Positions 6,742 through 10,197 of a stretch of 10,197 bases of DNA are shown here, one piece after another. The DNA is from UMGS1307 sp964523005. GTDB lineage: Bacteria > Bacillota > Clostridia > Oscillospirales > CAG-382. The notes beneath the pieces are model-generated. The model was not told where the DNA came from and did no database searches. It was given only the letters and a program-made list of their open reading frames with translations. The stretch spans positions 1 through 10,197 of the forward strand of contig CAZFZL010000054.1 in assembly GCA_964523005.1 (NCBI GenBank). The letters are read 5' to 3'. Within the stretch, counting starts at the first letter, position 1. Every line of letters starts with the position of its first letter. A program made the translations under genes and the position numbers.

Positions 6742-8036
6742 GAAACACTTTATATCCTAACCTCGCATATAAAGACGGCGCGCTCACGATAGGCGGCGTT
6801 CCGGCGACAGAGCTTGCCACAAAATACACCACTCCCATTTTCGTCTGCGACGAAGACAAAATACGCGAAAACTGCCGCGTTTATAAAACAGCGCTCGACA
6901 CGCTCTGCAACGGCTCGTGCGCACTTTACGCCTCAAAAGCGCTTTCATTCGTAAAAATATACGACATTGTTTCATCCGAGGGACTCGGCGCGGATGTCGT
7001 ATCGGGCGGTGAGCTGTACACGGCGCTCAAAAGCGGCATCGATAAGAATATGCTCTATTTTCACGGCAACAACAAATCGGACGACGAGCTTGAATACGCC
7101 GTGGCAAGCGGCGTGGGCTGCATCGTTGCAAACGATATAAACGAAGCGAAGCGTATTAATTCCGCCGCCGCGAATGCGGGCACGACACAGAAGACAATGC
7201 TGCGCGTCACGCCAAACATCGACCCGCACACCTTCAAGCAGGTTTCGACAGGACAGCTTGATTCGAAATTCGGAACGACCATCGAAACGGGCGAAGCGAT
7301 GGATGCAGTCAAATATATCGAGAGCGCGAAAAACCTCGATTTCTGCGGCTGCCACTGTCATATCGGCTCACAGATTTTTTCAGTACAGCCGTTCTTCGAC
7401 GCGCTTGAGGTCATGCTCAGCTTCTATTCCGAGCTTGCGCAAAACGGGATAAAATGCCGCGAGCTTGACATCGGCGGCGGTATCGGCGTTCGCTACACCG
7501 ACGAAGACAAAGCACCCGATATAGGTACGAGCGTCAGGCGCATCGTCAAAAAGCTCATAAGCCTGTGCGAGGATAAAAAAATAGACAGACCGCGGCTCAT
7601 TCTTGAGCCGGGCAGAAGCATAGTCGGCGACGCCGGTGTCACGCTTTACACCGCCGGAAGCATCAAGGACATCCACGGCGTCAGAACATATATCAGCGTC
7701 GACGGCGGAATGACAGACAATCCGAGATACGCGCTGTATCAGGCAGTACACACCGCCGTAAAAGCCTCAAACTGCGGCACTGAAAGCACGATCAACGCGA
7801 CCGTTGCCGGCAAGACCTGCGAAAGCGGCGACATAGTAGCCGAAAACGTACTCATCGAGCGCCCGAAAACGGGAGACCTCATAGCCGTGCTCACGACAGG
7901 CGCATACTGCTACTCAATGGCTTCAAACTACAACAGACTTCCGCGCCCTGCCGTCGTCATGATAAAGGACAAAAAAACGTACCTTGCGGTACGACGCGAG
8001 ACATACGAAGATATAGTACAAAACGATATAATCTGA
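6738..8036 (+). CDS. lysA: Diaminopimelate decarboxylase LysA
   Basis: A 432-residue fold-type III PLP enzyme (alanine racemase-like TIM barrel plus beta domain) that decarboxylates meso-diaminopimelate to L-lysine, the last step of the pathway. YASKA (64-68) carries the PLP lysine K67. HIGSQ (208-212), GGGIG (246-250) and EPGR (290-293) bind the cofactor phosphate and substrate. VDGGM (321-325) and CESGD (361-365) follow, with C361 contributed across the dimer interface, then Y390 in GAYCYSMASNYN. Length is typical. The ATG overlaps the dapL stop as ATGA (6738-6741), with a weak AGGA (6730-6733) just before, so translation is probably coupled. It is the last gene of the operon, ending 12 nt before a strong terminator. 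The substrate has the meso configuration, so DapF must be encoded elsewhere. Confidence 0.97.
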   Translation: MRNTLYPNLAYKDGALTIGGVPATELATKYTTPIFVCDEDKIRENCRVYKTALDTLCNGSCALYASKALSFVKIYDIVSSEGLGADVVSGGELYTALKSGIDKNMLYFHGNNKSDDELEYAVASGVGCIVANDINEAKRINSAAANAGTTQKTMLRVTPNIDPHTFKQVSTGQLDSKFGTTIETGEAMDAVKYIESAKNLDFCGCHCHIGSQIFSVQPFFDALEVMLSFYSELAQNGIKCRELDIGGGIGVRYTDEDKAPDIGTSVRRIVKKLISLCEDKKIDRPRLILEPGRSIVGDAGVTLYTAGSIKDIHGVRTYISVDGGMTDNPRYALYQAVHTAVKASNCGTESTINATVAGKTCESGDIVAENVLIERPKTGDLIAVLTTGAYCYSMASNYNRLPRPAVVMIKDKKTYLAVRRETYEDIVQNDII

Positions 8037-8048
8037 TAACCGTAATAT

Positions 8049-8088
8049 AAAAACAGTGCACGTCTTTTCCCGACACGCACTGTTTTTT
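8049..8088. terminator. Bidirectional terminator between convergent operons
   Basis: ACAGTGC (8053-8059) pairs with GCACTGT (8077-8083), with an inner GTC/GAC helix, followed by T8084-8088 on the + strand. The A run at 8049-8053 supplies a T run on the - strand. It lies 12 nt after the lysA stop and 1 nt beyond the stop of the leftward zinc-ribbon gene, so it should end both transcripts. Confidence 0.93.
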
Positions 8089-8089
8089 G

Positions 8090-8419
8090 TTATGAAATTA
8101 TATTCGTGTTCTCAAGATATTCGAAAAGGTATCCAAGAAAACCAAAAGAGACGATGGTATTTATCACCCACATCACGATGGAAATGATAAGACCGGCGAG
8201 AGCAATCCCATGACCGGGTCTGTTTTCCTTTTTGCACTTATTCATACCGATGATTGAGCATATGAAGCCTGCAAGCGGTATGATAAAGGAAAGAACGAAA
8301 CCGACGATCGCAACGGGCGGCGTCGAGTTATCGGCAGAAGCAGCTCCTATCCTCATACCGCAATCGGGGCAAAAGGTTGTGTTGTCAGAAAGCTGACGGT
8401 CGCAATTTGGGCAAAACAT
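8090..8419 (-). CDS. Zinc-ribbon membrane protein (DUF4190-like)
   Basis: A 109-residue protein. CPNC and CPDC (Cys 3, 6, 17, 20) form an N-terminal zinc ribbon of the zinc-ribbon_2 type. A short Ser/Asn/Pro linker follows. Two hydrophobic helices, about 36-59 and 71-97, are separated by a basic loop (NKCKKENRPGH), the layout of small DUF4190-type membrane proteins. By the positive-inside rule the KCKKENR loop should be cytoplasmic. The function is unknown; in related proteins the ribbon is thought to mediate protein contacts rather than catalysis. The ATG at 8419 is supported by GGAGGAA (8432-8426), 6 nt upstream. It is the last gene of the leftward operon, 24 nt after the previous stop, and ends at the shared terminator. 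Confidence 0.85.
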   Translation of the reverse strand: MFCPNCDRQLSDNTTFCPDCGMRIGAASADNSTPPVAIVGFVLSFIIPLAGFICSIIGMNKCKKENRPGHGIALAGLIISIVMWVINTIVSFGFLGYLFEYLENTNIIS

Positions 8420-8443
8420 AAGTATTTCCTCCGTTTTTCATTT

Positions 8444-8686
8444 TTATATGAGTCCGTATTTTTCCCATATTCGCGCAAGCAGATAAGTCAGCACAAGTAT
8501 CACGATCAATATCGGGACAGTCGCGACAAATATCTGCCATCTGTTCGCAAAGCACATATAAAGCAAAAACCACGCCCAAAGAAAATATTCGCGCCTTTGG
8601 AGGATACGCGCGGTGCTTATTATATAATAAGGGTTATGCGGAAGAATCGTGTCAAGCTGTTTCACCGTCCCGGTCAGCGCCTTCAA
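8444..8686 (-). CDS. Small two-helix membrane protein, unknown function
   Basis: An 80-residue protein that I do not recognise. Residues 1-32 are soluble and weakly basic, with an HNPYYIISTARIL stretch. Residues about 34-47 and 51-71 are strongly hydrophobic, joined by a tight NRW turn, and the protein ends with a short charged tail (ARIWEKYGLI). No ATG is available in frame. TTG at 8686 is the first start codon after an upstream in-frame stop and is preceded by AAGGCGG, 6 nt away. A GTG seven codons later is the alternative. An ATG at 8691 in another frame gives only two codons before a stop. It sits 25 nt after the WG-repeat gene and 24 nt before the zinc-ribbon gene, so the three form one operon. 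Confidence 0.7.
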   Translation of the reverse strand: MKALTGTVKQLDTILPHNPYYIISTARILQRREYFLWAWFLLYMCFANRWQIFVATVPILIVILVLTYLLARIWEKYGLI

Positions 8687-8711
8687 TACATACCGCCTTC
8701 CCTGAAGAAGC

Positions 8712-10040
8712 TCAGGATATATCTATATCTACTCCCGTTCCGAGCGTAGTTTTGTTGAGGATATAATATCCGGTCTTTGCATCGTACAGTATTATCACGC
8801 CGCCTGAGCAGTTCGTTATCGAATCGAACACCGGCTGCACAACATAGTTGCCGAGCGTATCTATGATGCCGTATTTCCCGTTTATACCGACGACGGCAAA
8901 CCCTTCTATGAACGGCTGCGATGCGGTGAATACCGGGTCGGTTATCCACGCGCCCGTCCAGCTCATATAGCCGTACCGCCCGTCCTTCTCAAGCTGAAGT
9001 ATCCCGTCACCGTAGGTGATGAGCTTGAAATCTGCCGGAAGTATGAACAGACTCTTGTCAGTATACATCAGACACTCTTCGCTGACCTGCTCGCCGTTGA
9101 GCTTATACACGCGGCGCACGCGCGTCATTCCGTGGACAAAATGATAATATCCGAGGCTTTCAAGCCCGTTTGTGAGCGGCTGATAGTATTCCTGCGTTAT
9201 CGAGTTGCCGTTTTTATTGTAAAACCTGAGCCGTTCGCTTTTGCGTTCCAGAACACAGGCAAGATAATTCCCGTTGAATGTGAAGACGTACTCCTTGTTC
9301 GGATAGACCGTGTAGCTTTCTTTATTCGTGTCGTAAAGACCCCAGCCGCCGCTTACTTTTTTGCGTACTATAACATCGTCCTGATATCTGCCGTAATATG
9401 ACGGATAATCGAACACCACTCCGCGTGTGTTTCTCGCGTCTTCGTAAAGTGTTTTCAAAAAGTTGGCGGTGCTTTTATCAAGATAATAGTAATCGCCGTC
9501 ATAGGTGAAAAGCGGATTATCAAATTCATCTCTCAAGCCGGCAAATTTGTAACCGTCCGGCATCGTGTCGAATATCACATCGTACAGCTCGTCGAGCAGC
9601 GTTACGGTACCGTCGGCGTCCGTCCTGAATATGAATCCCATGCGCGCAAGCAGCGTCTGAGTGTCTGCAAGCGCATCTATATGCGCCACGAGCACCAGCT
9701 CCATGGTGCTGCTGTTGTAGCAAAGGTCGGTCAGCACGTATTTATCCGTGTATTCCCTGTCAAATTTCGCAAGCGCAGCTGCTGCAGTCACGCTGCTGTC
9801 AGTGCTTTCTTCGTCCGATATGTCCGCAGAGACATCCGACGACGTATCCGACTGCGAAACGCTTGTCTGCGAGCCGGATGTTTCGCTTTCGTTTTCGTTA
9901 AGTATATCAAGAAACGGAAGTCGGTTCGCCGCAGCGGCATATATCACGAAAACGCATATCACCGCGAGCAGTATGACCGGCAGCGCGCGTATAAGCTTTG
10001 AAGCAAAACTGTTGTTACTCACCTTATATGACCTCAGCAT
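8712..10040 (-). CDS. Membrane-anchored WG-repeat protein
   Basis: A 442-residue protein. A basic N-terminus (SKLIR) precedes one hydrophobic helix at about 18-38, then a Ser/Thr/Asp/Glu-rich linker (48-85), indicating a single-pass or signal-anchored protein with its bulk outside the cell. The C-terminal half is beta-rich and carries WG (KWG)-type repeats: GRYGYMSWTGAWITDPVF (354-371) with IEGFA, and NGKYGIIDTLGNYVVQPVF (387-405). A more diverged copy begins at GGWGLYDTNK (231-240). WG repeats usually mediate binding in envelope proteins, and no enzymatic motif is visible. The ATG at 10040 has no good ribosome binding site. The in-frame GTG at codon 7 (10022) is preceded by GAGG with 9-nt spacing, so the true protein may start MSNNSFASK. 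It is the first gene of the leftward operon. The ligand and role are unknown. Confidence 0.82.
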   Translation of the reverse strand: MLRSYKVSNNSFASKLIRALPVILLAVICVFVIYAAAANRLPFLDILNENESETSGSQTSVSQSDTSSDVSADISDEESTDSSVTAAAALAKFDREYTDKYVLTDLCYNSSTMELVLVAHIDALADTQTLLARMGFIFRTDADGTVTLLDELYDVIFDTMPDGYKFAGLRDEFDNPLFTYDGDYYYLDKSTANFLKTLYEDARNTRGVVFDYPSYYGRYQDDVIVRKKVSGGWGLYDTNKESYTVYPNKEYVFTFNGNYLACVLERKSERLRFYNKNGNSITQEYYQPLTNGLESLGYYHFVHGMTRVRRVYKLNGEQVSEECLMYTDKSLFILPADFKLITYGDGILQLEKDGRYGYMSWTGAWITDPVFTASQPFIEGFAVVGINGKYGIIDTLGNYVVQPVFDSITNCSGGVIILYDAKTGYYILNKTTLGTGVDIDIS

Positions 10041-10081
10041 TTTTCATATATTTTCATTTTGTATACCGCAAATCCGCAAAG

Positions 10082-10152
10082 GCTTGCGAAACAAAACATC
10101 TGCAAGCATTATACCACGAAGCGAAAATGCTTGCTGGCAAGAGCATTTTCGC
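10082..10152. repeat. Cluster of inverted repeats over the leftward promoter
   Basis: GCAAGCATT (10102-10110) and AATGCTTGC (10126-10134) are perfect 9-bp inverted copies flanking the -10 element. GCGAAAATGCT (10121-10131) and AGCATTTTCGC (10142-10152) form a perfect 11-bp inverted repeat just upstream. GCTTGC (10082-10087) adds a further half-copy. The arms overlap, so alternative cruciform or hairpin pairings compete. It could be an operator, a terminator stem of an off-window gene, or part of a dispersed repeat. Confidence 0.65.
10108..10116 (-). promoter_or_regulatory. Extended -10 promoter of the leftward operon
   Basis: Read on the - strand, TGG precedes a perfect TATAAT (10113-10108), so this is an extended -10 element (TGnTATAAT). 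No good -35 box is at the usual distance; TTGCCA (10140-10135) is 21 nt away. Initiation near 10101 would give a leader of about 60-80 nt before the WG-repeat gene, depending on the start codon. The leader holds a possible GCTTGC/GCAAGC hairpin (10107-10082). Confidence 0.65.
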
Positions 10153-10171
10153 GAGGCCGTCGATGCTGCAG

Positions 10172-10186
10172 GTGCGCGAAGCGCAC
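10172..10186. repeat. Short GC hairpin at right edge
   Basis: GTGCGC (10172-10177) pairs with GCGCAC (10181-10186) around GAA. No T run is seen on either side. It lies in the last 45 nt, whose wider context is cut off. I see no convincing gene between 10153 and the window end. Confidence 0.45.
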
Positions 10187-10197
10187 AAGCGGCGAAG

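Noticed and set aside
10121..10152. Terminator of an off-window leftward gene
   Set aside because: On the - strand the stem is followed by TTCGTGGTATAAT rather than a T run, and no reading frame ending just upstream was convincing; kept only as an inverted repeat.

Overview
The window looks like chromosomal DNA of a Gram-positive, Clostridia-type bacterium, probably an anaerobic relative of the Oscillospiraceae/Ruminococcaceae. This is an inference from the CotH-like protein, the LL-diaminopimelate aminotransferase route to lysine, the lysine (L-box) riboswitch, AGGAGG-type ribosome binding sites and sigma-A-like promoters. No taxonomic marker gene is present. Both edges cut through features: the left edge lies inside a gene, and the right edge lies in sequence upstream of a leftward operon.

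Region 1 (2-3186, + strand): a 5'-truncated CotH-kinase-family protein preceded by a chitobiase-type beta-sandwich domain, then, 23 nt later, a beta-lactamase-fold serine hydrolase with an extra C-terminal domain of about 220 residues. No terminator follows the hydrolase. The -35 box of a tRNA promoter overlaps its stop codon.

Region 2 (3183-3596): a tRNA-Gly(CCC) gene with a strong promoter, a 27-bp inverted repeat in its leader, an encoded CCA and a strong terminator. It is followed by about 240 nt of non-coding DNA that carries rearranged copies of the 3' end of the tRNA.

Region 3 (3597-8088, + strand): a complete lysine-regulated operon. It consists of promoter, lysine riboswitch, alternative hairpins and terminator, then dapA-dapB-dapL-lysA, closed by a bidirectional terminator. 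The last three genes are joined by two 4-nt ATGA overlaps. The operon converts aspartate semialdehyde and pyruvate to LL-diaminopimelate and then decarboxylates meso-diaminopimelate to lysine. The epimerase DapF, which joins the two halves, is not in the window. Lysine closes the loop through the riboswitch.

Region 4 (8090-10197, - strand): a convergent three-gene operon for poorly characterised envelope proteins: a membrane-anchored WG-repeat protein, a small two-helix membrane protein with a probable TTG start, and a zinc-ribbon protein with two membrane segments. It is preceded by an extended -10 promoter embedded in a cluster of inverted repeats.

I found no CRISPR array, IS element, toxin-antitoxin pair or defence system. 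The less ordinary signals are the tRNA-derived scar sequences, the palindromes overlapping three promoters, and the uncharacterised leftward envelope operon.
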